From: Paragorgia papillata
Lineage: Eukaryota; Cnidaria; Anthozoa; Scleralcyonacea; Coralliidae
DNA: 64,000 bases
NCBI GenBank assembly: GCA_035771165.1
Contig: JAWNZC010000286.1
Location: forward strand, 455,001 to 519,000
Direction: 5' to 3'
Shown: in pieces, positions 22,901 through 28,569 of the stretch
Position numbering within the stretch: the stretch's first letter is position 1
Layout: each line of letters opens with the position of its first letter
The notes under the pieces: model-generated
What the model was told of the DNA's origin: nothing
What the model saw: the letters and a program-made list of their open reading frames with translations, nothing else
Databases searched by the model: none
Translations under genes and position numbers: made by a program

Positions 22901-25676
22901 CATCGACAATATGCTATTTAATAGCATATTCGCTCGTGGACTACCATAGGTTTTGGGCATTGTTGTTTGACCATGAAGCTAACTTGTTTTCTTAGAAGAA
23001 GGTCATCCATTTCTGTTCGGCGACGCACAGTCTTGTCAGTTTACAAAGCTCGATCAGACATGTTGGCCATATAAATTGCCTCGTCTGAATATGAAATCGT
23101 CCACGCAACGACCCGATTAATTTGCTTTCAAAAACTTTTATCATCATTCCAACAACGTCTATTATAAGAATTGCCTACGATTCATACTTAAAATACTTAC
23201 TAAATTTGTAAAAACTTCCTCTTTTTGAATATCCTGCTCCGTGAATATCGATCTCACTCCATGCTGTCAACAGTGACTTATGAAATACTTGGTGTACAGT
23301 AGTTATTTTGGCTTCGGTAGTTTGTCGTGATTCAATTGTTTTATTCTGTGTTTTGATTAGCTCCGAAGGCATTCTGTTGTTAACTTAACTTACATTACAC
23401 GCACGACAGCAATGTACTCGCGCATGCACAGTAGATACAAAAAGCAGTTTTACCATAAAAAAAGCCGCGATATTTAAGGGTCTGATTCGCTTGTTTCAAA
23501 CCTTAAAATGCCAAGTAGATGTCCAATAAATGATTCTTCTTATGAATCTGACAAAGAAACTGACGTTTCAGCTCACGTTCTTACTTTGTTTACGTCACAG
23601 ATTCACTTACCCAAGTTTTCTTTACATGCTCGTTATTTCTAAGTAGTGCACTTCAAAATTAAAGCTGTACATTAATTTGATCATGAAATACGAGTTTCAC
23701 CTAACAATTATGGAGGATTTCTGAACTTTTAAGACCAAGTTCTTACACTAATTGGCCGACACTTCATTGCTGTCAGAAATAAATAAAGATGTGACAGTTG
23801 CAATCCTTTTGAATATCTCTTTAATTTTGACCATGCGTACCTCTGCAGGTTTCTAGTATCTCTTATGTTTTTATACAATATATGAAATTGAAATCGTTTT
23901 TGTGAAATTTGGTGCATACAATTTTAGGAGAATTTTGGTTCTGTAAGAATTGCTAAGAATAGGGTAACAGCGCCTTTTTTAAGATATTCCCCTCAAGTTA
24001 TATATAACTATATACTGAATACTGTCCTTGGTTTTAGGTCAAGTGAGCAAGAACTAGCCTATGAGAGGGAAAAACTGCAATCCGTTGATGACACGGAGCT
24101 TTTAAAAGAGGTAAAAAAGTAGAAAGGAAAGGTGCTGCGTAGGCAGTGTTTTAGATAGAGCAGTAGAGCAAAGTGAAATAGAGAATAATACACGGATGTG
24201 CGGAAATATGAAATTTATTTCGAGTGTTGACCAGGATATCTCACGAGTGAGCGAAGCGAACGAGTGACATATACTGTTCAACACGAGAAATAAATTTCAT
24301 ATTTCCAAGCATCCATGTATTGTTCTGTTTATTATATAAAAAAATTGTCCTATTGCCATTGTACTATAATGCTGATTCAGCGATAATCGTCACATGTGCG
24401 ATTATCGAAAACAATCGCACATGTGAGATTATCACTTTTATTAGTGGCGGAAAAATCAATAAAACACTCTATTTTATATAATAAAAAGTGATAAACTGCC
24501 GAGAATAGTTTTTATAACGAAATACTAACGTTTCCAGCGAACTTCTTCATCAAAGTGAAATGTGATGAAGGGCTCCGTCAGAAAAAGGTCAGTATTTTAC
24601 ACACGCTCTTATTGGACGAGAGTAATGATTTATTTGGGATTATTATTATTATTTTGGATTATTATTATTGGACGAGAGTAATGATTTATTTCGGGTGTTT
24701 TACACACGCTCTTATTGGACGAGAGTAATGGTTTATTTAACGTCGTTAAACACAGGATCTGGTCGCCCAATCATCCGAGCCAGAGGCTCATGATTAAAGT
24801 GCACGACATAAGCTAAGACCTAAGTGTTAATTTTACGGAGGGAGGAAAACCACAGAACCCTGCGAAAAACCCTCGAAGCACAGGAGAGACCAACTAAACT
24901 CTACTCACATGAAATTCAAGTTCGAGAACGGGGTTATTCCCCGAGAGCCATCTTCACTCAGAGTACAGAGATACGTTTGACGTCATTTTCATTTTATATT
25001 GTACAACGCATGCTCTGTTTCGTTAAATCTCGGTACAGTATTTTCATACATTACAAAATCACTTCCACCTATATGATTGCTCAACATAAAATGTCTAGTG
25101 TCATTTATTTCGTTAAACAACTGTACCCTGCTGCTGACGTCAGAGCCAATCAATTTACATATCAAACAAACTGAAATATCTTGAAAACGAAGAAAGATAC
25201 AAAAAAGTTGTTAAAATTCTTCCATTACAATTTTTACAATTTTACGAGTTCTTTCAAATTAGACAAACTTAATTTTTATTGTCAATGTCCTTTAAAATTG
25301 AATTTGGTTGAGATTTTGATGAGAAATTAATAAAAATCTAGCCACAAGATCCTCCATGTGGAAGAAATGCTTAACATTTAATATTTTATGCAAGCATTTT
25401 TGCATATTTTCGGTGCGAATGCAATCAAGCATTTTATTATTCATACAGGTCTGGTCTCGTGAGCTAGCCTGGTTAGCGGGGTGGCTTGATTTTCCTTTAA
25501 ACACCTCTAATAATAACCCACTGGCGGATGTATGCAATCTCGAGTGCCCTCTTGTTTTACTTTAGCTTGCCATAGAGATGCAAAAAGAGTATTTGACAAA
25601 TGAAGTCTGTGTTACGGAACTGAAGTGTACCATCTTGGAGTTAAAGATGAAGTTGCTTCACGAAGAGAACAGTTAG
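51..25676 (+). CDS. RRM-domain RNA-binding protein with long disordered region and C-terminal coiled coil (11 exons)
   Basis: I assembled this from splice sites. Exons: 51-197, 312-423, 7510-7598, 8954-9042, 14900-15039, 16109-16243, 17527-19670, 20558-20667, 21388-21459, 24038-24110 and 25566-25676. They sum to 3,222 nt, divide by three and read through without a stop to TAG, giving 1,073 residues. One RRM spans about residues 104-185, with RNP2 as VYVGHL (105-110) and the RNP1 position as YTYGFVRF (143-150). Residues 238-952 are Ser/Asp-rich and look disordered. Residues 953-1073 are charged and helix-forming, with a basic cluster RRKR (974-977) that could be a nuclear localisation signal. 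RRM proteins bind single-stranded RNA; the target is unknown. I do not recognise the orthologue; one RRM plus a long acidic region recalls animal germline RNA-binding proteins, but that is only a guess. The first exon is the least certain, and exons left of the window cannot be excluded. Confidence 0.85.
312..423 (+). CDS. RRM gene, exon 2
   Basis: A pyrimidine-rich acceptor ends at 311 and the donor GTAAGT starts at 424. The exon is 112 nt and ends with one base of a split alanine codon that the next exon completes. It encodes an acidic stretch (SDDESEKAQ) before the RRM. A CACTG-ended transposon starts only 12 bases downstream of its end. Confidence 0.8.
450..825. repeat. Left subterminal array of TTTGAGTAA / TTACTCAAA motifs
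   Basis: Many copies of ACTCAAATATTGAGTAA-like palindromes and their half-sites lie within 400 bp of the left end of the CACTG element. Such arrays are the binding sites of the accessory protein in plant CACTA elements; the same role here is inference. Confidence 0.75.
1525..1848 (-). pseudogene. SAMD3-like protein, terminal exon (C-terminal domain)
   Basis: Read on the minus strand, an acceptor (TTTATTATCACAG) leads at 1848 into 107 open codons ending TAA at 1525. The product contains GGLVAATVGFMAANYVF, then LNNFCLFLQKCVLQI, a pattern I associate with the C-terminal region of SAMD3-like proteins, which are very common in cnidarian and fish genomes. It shares strand with the SAM exons at 4363-3676, but the phases do not match and the long middle part of the family is missing. 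I therefore call it the end of a broken copy. Confidence 0.5.
2169..3010. repeat. Tandem duplication, unit about 450 bp (two copies plus remnant)
   Basis: The block starting near 2170 recurs near 2621 with small changes (both contain ACTCAAAAGAGGTGCT and CACTAACAGGCGGCTCAAG). A partial third start, with the TCTCCAATGTAA motif, appears near 3010. It replaces the middle of the SAMD3-like gene. The open frames on either strand are not convincing proteins. Confidence 0.75.
3676..3981 (-). pseudogene. SAMD3-like exon 2 (second half of SAM domain, frame break)
   Basis: On the minus strand an acceptor (TGTCTTTTAG) precedes 3981 and a donor (AG, then GTTGGT) follows 3676. The first part completes a SAM domain: DGFALSCLTERALELLIPAI then GHRMKFLQLLEKL. 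The frame then ends in a stop near 3761, while another frame continues with a typical acidic/serine linker (EIEEDVNADEGSSHSS) to the donor. The exon therefore appears to carry a small frameshift. Confidence 0.55.
4288..4363 (-). CDS. SAMD3-like first coding exon (start of SAM domain)
   Basis: ATG at 4363 (minus strand) opens MVTSIEDVKSWLVHVGFGDY and the exon ends at a good donor, GTACGT, at 4287. With exon 2 the phase gives DYCGIFEEN, joining into a complete SAM fold pattern. SAM domains form protein-protein polymers. The start lies about 580 bp from the divergent C2H2 ORF, so the two may share a bidirectional promoter. Confidence 0.6.
4940..5107 (+). CDS. Small C2H2 zinc-finger ORF, probably 5' piece of a transposon protein
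   Basis: ATG at 4940 opens 55 codons: CPYC, then H-x5-H after 12 residues (FKRLLHHIKFIH), followed by EPNFSIACGHC. Proteins starting with a C2H2 finger and an EPNFSI-type segment are common in repeat-associated genes of cnidarians and fishes. The ORF ends at TAG exactly where the right subterminal array begins, as expected if the rest was deleted. An upstream in-frame ATG at 4772 gives 111 codons, but that extension is not similar to anything I know. Confidence 0.45.
   Translation: MFNCPYCAECSVSSFKRLLHHIKFIHSCEPNFSIACGHCNQTFKIITDGFNQITK
5107..5545. repeat. Right subterminal array of TTTGAGTAA / TTACTCAAA motifs
   Basis: Dense copies of TTGAGTAA, TTACTCAA and close variants fill about 430 bp inside the right end of the CACTG element, mirroring the left array but with more varied spacers. 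Confidence 0.75.
5700..6440. repeat. Dispersed MITE-like repeat, copy 1 (with inner palindrome 6082-6236)
   Basis: Most of this block recurs at 27270-27990, including the stretches CCACGTGATACCCTG and TTATGTCATGGCAACGCTC. The inner palindrome has arms starting CTTTGTTCGTGTTTTATCGA with the loop near 6150. No coding potential is seen. Confidence 0.75.
6484..6850 (-). repeat. 5S rRNA-derived SINE (SINE3-like), copy 1
   Basis: Read on the minus strand, the head (about 6830-6720) contains GTTAGTACTTGGATGGGTGA and AAGTTAAGC, matching the internal promoter region of 5S rRNA (known: GTTAGTACTTGGATGGGAGACC and AAGCTAAGC). The body recurs near 24.8, 34.3 and 35.7 kb. Being 5S-headed makes it SINE3-like. 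The long ORF across it is not a gene. Confidence 0.65.
7177..7427. repeat. Foldback MITE (251 bp)
   Basis: Left arm CTTACTACTCAAACCAGTAG pairs with its complement ending at 7427. Arms of about 100 bp surround a short asymmetric centre, and CACGTGGTGTA is repeated near the loop. Confidence 0.75.
7510..7598 (+). CDS. RRM gene, exon 3 (RRM strand 1, RNP2)
   Basis: The acceptor CACTGCAG ends at 7509 and a GTACAG donor starts at 7599. The exon encodes VYVGHLPCDITE, a typical RNP2 strand and start of helix 1. The upstream intron is about 7.1 kb, mostly transposon. Confidence 0.88.
7624..7725. repeat. ATC/CAT trinucleotide microsatellite
   Basis: Runs of ATCATC/CATCAT with interruptions, followed by CAACAACAA, begin just downstream of exon 3 of the RRM gene. 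Confidence 0.9.
7834..8905. mobile_element. TIR-bounded non-autonomous element (about 1.07 kb)
   Basis: The left end (GTGAAAAGGTGGTATACTAT...TTTTTATAACGAAATACT) is the inverted match of the right end near 8850-8900 (AGTATTTCGTTATAAAAA...CCACCTTTTCAC). A related copy lies at about 24115-24600. The interior has only a short ORF (ATG at 8289) that soon stops. Confidence 0.65.
8954..9042 (+). CDS. RRM gene, exon 4 (RRM helix 1 to strand 3)
   Basis: The acceptor TTTTGCAG ends at 8953 and the donor GTAAGT starts at 9043. The exon encodes DELIDLFKDIGEVIDAFVF, the standard RRM helix 1/strand 2, and ends in TYTY. A split glycine codon crosses the junction to the next exon. Confidence 0.88.
9078..9409. 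repeat. Foldback repeat in intron 4
   Basis: Arms of about 110 bp, including GGTAAAGCGCTCTCAATTC and AAAATAGATATCGTT on the left, are inverted on the right with a few mismatches. The left arm starts about 35 bases after the exon 4 donor. Confidence 0.75.
9711..11475. mobile_element. Inverted-repeat-bounded element (about 1.8 kb)
   Basis: The left end (TTAGAATAATTGATTGC, TACACCATGTATAATTGAAC, TTGCTGAGCTTTCGTCCTTG) is inverted at 11385-11475. The interior holds a possible minus-strand coding segment (10070-10305) and a copy of the CGTCTGGCGTTAGCCAGAATAAA repeat at about 10365-10440. Confidence 0.6.
10070..10305 (-). CDS. Possible unrecognised exon inside the inverted-repeat element
   Basis: On the minus strand an acceptor (AATTCTTTCTAG) precedes 10305, and the frame is open to a donor (AAG, then GTAACT) at 10069. 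The peptide is polar and basic (for example RENLLCRPKRIKVRPRFKK). I recognise no family. It may be a captured exon or chance. Confidence 0.25.
11476..13093. other. Intronic DNA without a recognised gene
   Basis: AT-rich intron 4 sequence. A small inverted repeat sits at 12443-12541 (TTCTGTAGAACGAAATTTTA and complement). Short open frames show no domain or splice context. Confidence 0.6.
13094..13478. repeat. MITE with ends rich in CGTTTTCG
   Basis: Left TTTTAAAACGAAAACGGAG pairs with right CTCCGTTTTCGTTTGAAAACG. The interior repeats the same CCGTTTTCG-type words and the phrase GTCCACACT twice. It abuts the next CACTG element. Confidence 0.65.
13483..14230. mobile_element. CACTG-ended element, family 2 (left end only)
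   Basis: It starts CACTGTAAAAAATG, like the element at 436, but its subterminal motif is different: GGTTAAAATNACCAA-type palindromes, many copies at 13497-13860 and again at 14155-14215. No matching right terminus was found, so the right boundary is approximate. A foldback MITE (13874-14155) interrupts the array. Confidence 0.55.
13874..14155. repeat. Foldback MITE nested in the GGTTAAAATAACC array
   Basis: Ends TACTGTCGTGGCAGTAGAAG and the complement ending at 14155. Arms of about 110 bp enclose TTAGCAATAATTTT and AACAGGAAGT on both sides of a short spacer. Confidence 0.8.
14900..15039 (+). CDS. RRM gene, exon 5 (RNP1 and end of RRM)
   Basis: The acceptor TTTTCAG ends at 14899 and a GTACTG donor starts at 15040. 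The exon begins with the RNP1 core FVRF, continues with the helix 2 pattern LDEAKDAV and strand 4 (VQIQVEL), then a charged linker. Together with the two previous exons it completes one full-length RRM. Confidence 0.88.
15919..16083. repeat. Truncated copy of the TTAA MITE
   Basis: This stretch (CCCCAAATGAGGAATATATC onward) is about 98% identical by eye to 16477-16640. It ends where the polypyrimidine tract of exon 6 begins, so the MITE family flanks this exon on both sides. Confidence 0.85.
16109..16243 (+). CDS. RRM gene, exon 6 (basic linker)
   Basis: The acceptor is a T-rich tract ending TCTCTTAG at 16108 and the donor GTATGC starts at 16244. It encodes 44 mostly basic, lysine-rich residues with no domain. 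Phases match both neighbours. Repeat copies flank the exon: a truncated copy of a TTAA MITE (about 15919-16083) upstream and an intact copy (16290-16769) downstream. Confidence 0.8.
16290..16769. mobile_element. TTAA-flanked MITE (480 bp)
   Basis: TTAA at 16290 is followed by AGGGGCAGTAAGA; the right end is TCTTACTGCCCCT then TTAA at 16766. A TTAA duplication with short inverted ends is the hallmark of piggyBac or Kolobok-type elements. No coding sequence. Confidence 0.8.
16896..17110. repeat. CAA/CAACAG microsatellite
   Basis: A pure (CAA)n run passes into degenerate CAACCAC/CAACAG repeats. The cysteine-rich frame on the other strand is a repeat artefact. Confidence 0.92.
17527..19670 (+). 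CDS. RRM gene, exon 7 (long Ser-rich disordered exon)
   Basis: The acceptor TTTTAATAG ends at 17526 and the donor GTACGC starts at 19671. The 2,144-nt exon holds 714 open codons in the phase set by exon 6. The composition (Ser, Asp, Pro, Asn, few aromatics) points to disorder. Around residues 605-710 a roughly 35-residue unit recurs about three times, recognisable by LKDV, SDHES and TSSA/LSSA-like blocks. Open frames on the opposite strand here are shadows. Confidence 0.9.
19990..20535. repeat. GTTGT/GTTGC pentanucleotide satellite upstream of exon 8
   Basis: About 500 bp of GTGTT/GTTGT repeats with an inner block of GCGTT units ends about 20 bases before the exon 8 acceptor. The Val/Cys-rich open frames over it are artefacts of the repeat. 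Confidence 0.93.
20558..20667 (+). CDS. RRM gene, exon 8 (basic helix)
   Basis: The acceptor CTATTTTTAG ends at 20557, just after a 500-bp G/T-rich satellite; the donor GTAAGT starts at 20668. It encodes a helix-prone stretch (SRLQELQKSL) then a very basic patch RRKRDKFRRRF, a possible nuclear localisation or RNA-contact region. Confidence 0.83.
20918..21273. repeat. 356-bp near-perfect palindrome in intron 8
   Basis: Two arms of about 175 bp meet at ATTTCTATT.. near 21094 with almost no spacer. The only clear difference is a small indel near GTGGCCG/GGCCGGCC. It would form a long hairpin in DNA or in the pre-mRNA. Confidence 0.9.
21388..21459 (+). CDS. RRM gene, exon 9 (coiled coil)
   Basis: The acceptor CATCCAG ends at 21387 and the donor GTAAAG starts at 21460. 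The exon encodes FELETRIHDAEVLLQKKNEI, a heptad-like segment, with serine and arginine codons split at its two ends. Both split codons rejoin sensibly. Confidence 0.82.
22250..22430 (-). repeat. 5S-derived SINE fragment, copy 2
   Basis: Minus strand: GTTAGTATTTGAATGGGTGACC and AGTAAAGCCC, a diverged form of the 5S-like head in copy 1, including the CCTCTCACCA block. Confidence 0.55.
23201..23372 (-). CDS. Possible first exon of an unrecognised protein inside intron 9
   Basis: Minus-strand ATG at 23372 opens 57 codons to a consensus donor GTAAGT at 23200. The peptide starts MPSELIKTQNKTIESRQTTE and ends in GSFYKF; no family recognised. A further open minus-strand stretch (22815-22549, Cys-rich, CYECANIYCTFDC) could be another exon. 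It may be a small nested gene or transposon-derived. Confidence 0.3.
24038..24110 (+). CDS. RRM gene, exon 10 (coiled coil)
   Basis: The acceptor GGTTTTAG ends at 24037 and a GTAAAA donor starts at 24111. It encodes SSEQELAYEREKLQSVDDTE, a charged helix. A repeat family starts within a few bases of the donor. Confidence 0.8.
24116..24600. repeat. Copy of the 7834 element family, interrupted by a nested MITE
   Basis: AGTAGAAAGG...GCTGCGTAGGCAGTG and AATAGTTTTTATAACGAAATACT match the element at about 7800-7900. A palindromic MITE (24183-24488) interrupts it; the inverted copy of that MITE is at 63770-64000. The repeat starts within about 6 bases of the exon 10 donor. Confidence 0.65.
24690..24990. 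repeat. 5S-derived SINE body, partial copy 3
   Basis: Shares GGTCGCCCAATCATCCGAG, TTTTACGGAGGGAGGAAAAC and ACTCTACTCACATGA with the copies at 6.6 and 33.8-35.8 kb. The 5S-like head is missing. Confidence 0.6.
25566..25676 (+). CDS. RRM gene, last exon with stop
   Basis: The acceptor TTTACTTTAG ends at 25565. The exon is 36 codons plus TAG and encodes a leucine/glutamate/lysine helix (ELKCTILELKMKLLHEE). I see no clear AATAAA in the first 300 bases downstream, so the polyadenylation site is not placed. Confidence 0.82.
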   Translation, partial: LAIEMQKEYLTNEVCVTELKCTILELKMKLLHEENS

Positions 25677-27265
25677 CTGACTATTCTGTTTAGATGTTTC
25701 TGGAATTGATGCGACGTTAGTTGGCGCTTGTTTCTGTCAACATTATATCCTTGAACCAACTGTTTAAAGTTTATAGAATCTAAGGCAATGTTGTATAATG
25801 CTACTCTGGTTTAAAGTAAAAAAACAGTCAAGTTTCCTATTATAAACTAAAGTTTCCACAACACCTATAGATATCGATCTCGTAAAGGGAAACTGCAGTC
25901 AAAAATTTCATTCAGTCTACAATTGTTGTGTTATTAGAAATATTATTTTATGCTTTTATCTTTCTTCATGAAATTTGTCTATATATATTTTTTTAAATTT
26001 ATGGAGTTTGGACAACGCTTTTTGGCGTCTTTTTAAAGTTCTTCTAGTTATATATCATACACGAGGAGGAATGTTTCATTAGGATTTCCAAACACCGAGA
26101 CTTTTGTTGAAAACCGAGGCGAAGCCGAGGTTTTTGGACAAATTTCGAGGTGTTTGGAATCCTGATGAAACACTCTTCTGAGTGTATGGTATAGCTTCTC
26201 AAACAAATCAGTATTTTAAGAGAAAATCGAGGCGAAAGTTGGCTTAATTTATGTAATTTCTTCCTCCGATATCAAAACCGCCGTCTCGGTACTGATTTCC
26301 TTTGTTTTCGGTTCATGAATTATTAATGAATTTGAGAAGTCAGTGTCAACTCACTATTAAACTTTATATATAAATATAGTGAAGTGTAGATTTACTAAGC
26401 AAAATTTAACCCAGTTTTCGTATTATTGTATGTGAAAGAATATTGAAAATAGTAAAGAAAATGGCTTTTTCATAGACCACTTTCATAATGGCCACCAGTT
26501 TAAATATTCTTTTATGTGCATTCTTATGAAGCAAAGATTCTTTTGAATTGCACACTCACAAACGAGGCCAGAAAGGCTTATTAAGATGCACATAAAAGAA
26601 TATTCAAATTAGTCGCTATTATGAAAGTGGTCTATGCCGTTCATATTTTTAAGTACTTATTATGTAATATGAACAATGACGTCATATATTGTGTGTTGTA
26701 GCAATGCAGAACACCGAGAATCATCCATATCTTTTGATTGGTTTGAAGTGCCTATGCAAGGAAATTTTACCCCAGTTTTTCATGATTGCATTTGAAAGAA
26801 CACTTAAGATGACAAAGTAACATCTTTCGTAGAATTTCGTTTCCTTGCTAAAATTCATTAATAATTTATGAAGAAAAAACAAAAGACATCCATGTTTAAT
26901 GTCTGTATGTGCCAGAGGAAGTACGCTTGCCGTTTTCGATAAATTTCTTGTTGAATTTTACGGTTCACACAAGGTCAATCCTCTAAATATTTTGGTCGAA
27001 TGAACTTACCAAATGATTCGTTTTTAAAGTGCCTATGACACTAAAATTAAGTTTGTGTTATTTGAAAGCGCGCATCAAATGACAAAGTAACATATTTTGC
27101 CGTTTTTCGTTTCCTTGCTTCCTTTTTGAGGTTGCTTGATATACAGATTTAACATTTTGACGACGTCACATGTGCACAATCACTATCAAACCAAATCACT
27201 TGAAATTCTACATGTTTGGTGTTGTGGGAGGAACACACCCGCATGCTTCCTTCGAATTAAGTTTG
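25677..27265. other. 3' region of the RRM gene and repeats, no gene
   Basis: Contains a repeat with CGAGGCGAAGCCGAGG and TGATGAAACACTC (26050-26190; related pieces near 21710, 5645 and 60980) and a second family at 26490-26640 (ACTTTCATAATGGCCACC... and a diverged copy near 3310-3470). No coding sequence recognised. Confidence 0.55.
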
Positions 27266-27269
27266 GTTT

Positions 27270-27990
27270 GATAATAGGATTTAATATTCAATTTTCCAAC
27301 ACCGATGTACTGTATTTTGCGAGTTCTGATTAGATAATTTGCACCACGTGATACCCTGTTATGTCATGGCAACGCTCTCCGTGCGTTATTAATCGTGCAA
27401 TAAATGTTATAACGGTGCATGTTATGCACGGTTGCCAAATGTTTGAAGTTGTGAAGCTACACCGAGGAATACAAAAGATTAAACAGCTTGGAATATTACA
27501 ATTTCTTGAGGTAAACTAGTATTTTAGATGTTTCTATAGGAAACTCGTTCTTAAGCGAGGAAATTTATAAACAAAGATACTTGTAAACGTTCAGATTGAT
27601 ACTCATTTCGCAAGCGTAAATTTCATATCCAGTGTGCCCAAATTGAATATTAAAATGTTAAAAGAACTCTTTGTTCGTGTCTTATCGAGATTTACATCCA
27701 CTCGTTCACTAACAACGAACTCGAAATTAAATACTGCACTCGGCATCGCCTCGAGCAGTATTTAATTTCTCGTTCGTTGTTAGTGAACTCGTGGATGTAA
27801 ATCCCGATAAAACACTCACGCGACTGCTTTAACCTTCTCCAATAAGTCATTATGCACATGTACGTCACATCATGTACATTTACATATCAATTACAAACTG
27901 ATATATCTCAAAAACGAAGCTAGGAAACAAAAAACTGCAAACGATGTTACTTTATCATTTCAAGTGTTCTTTAAATAAGACGAATTTAAT
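27270..27990. repeat. Dispersed MITE-like repeat, copy 2
   Basis: Same order of blocks as 5700-6440, with an inner palindrome at 27668-27823 (TTCACTAACAACGAACTCG and complement). Confidence 0.75.
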
Positions 27991-28251
27991 TTTCGTGTCA
28001 TATCGTGTTGTATCAGCTACAAAACTCCTGCTCGTTAATTAAGTTACATTATCAAATCATTAATAATTCATTCAAAAGAAATGAATGTCTAATCAATATC
28101 TGGGAATCACATACAGATTCCTCCTGATTTACATAAACGTTTTCCTCAATTTACTTAGCTAAAATCACTGCAACTTGAAAAATAGTTTGAAAACATGGCT
28201 ATTTAGATGCGTCCATTTGATAAGTACGATAAAGCATTCGCAGCCGATCTG

Positions 28252-28492
28252 TGTAATAGACTTTCCATTTTAATACATATATACAAAATAATAATACAAT
28301 AAACAAAACATATACAAGAAAAGTCCTCGAGGTTCGAGCACTGGCTATCGTCGGGTTCGAGTTCTAAACGTAAAACTTAGCACGTACTCGTGACGTTACA
28401 GAATAACATGTCAATCACATGACATAACAACCTAACGGGAAGTGATCGACAAATTCAACACCCGCGTATTTCCGGTTTTAACGTTCTTTACA
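28252..28492 (-). repeat. BEL 3' LTR
   Basis: 241 bp, TG...CA ends, flanked outside by ATCTG. It differs from the other LTR at two visible positions (CATATAC versus CATACAC, and TTAACGTTC versus TTAATGTTC). The short purine tract CGGGAG (28493-28498, minus strand) lies next to it. Confidence 0.93.
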
Positions 28493-28569
28493 CTCCCGAG
28501 GGTATCAGTTATGGTACATAAATGATAAGTTAACAATGTAAAAACAATATGAAACTTAGTGTTCGATCT

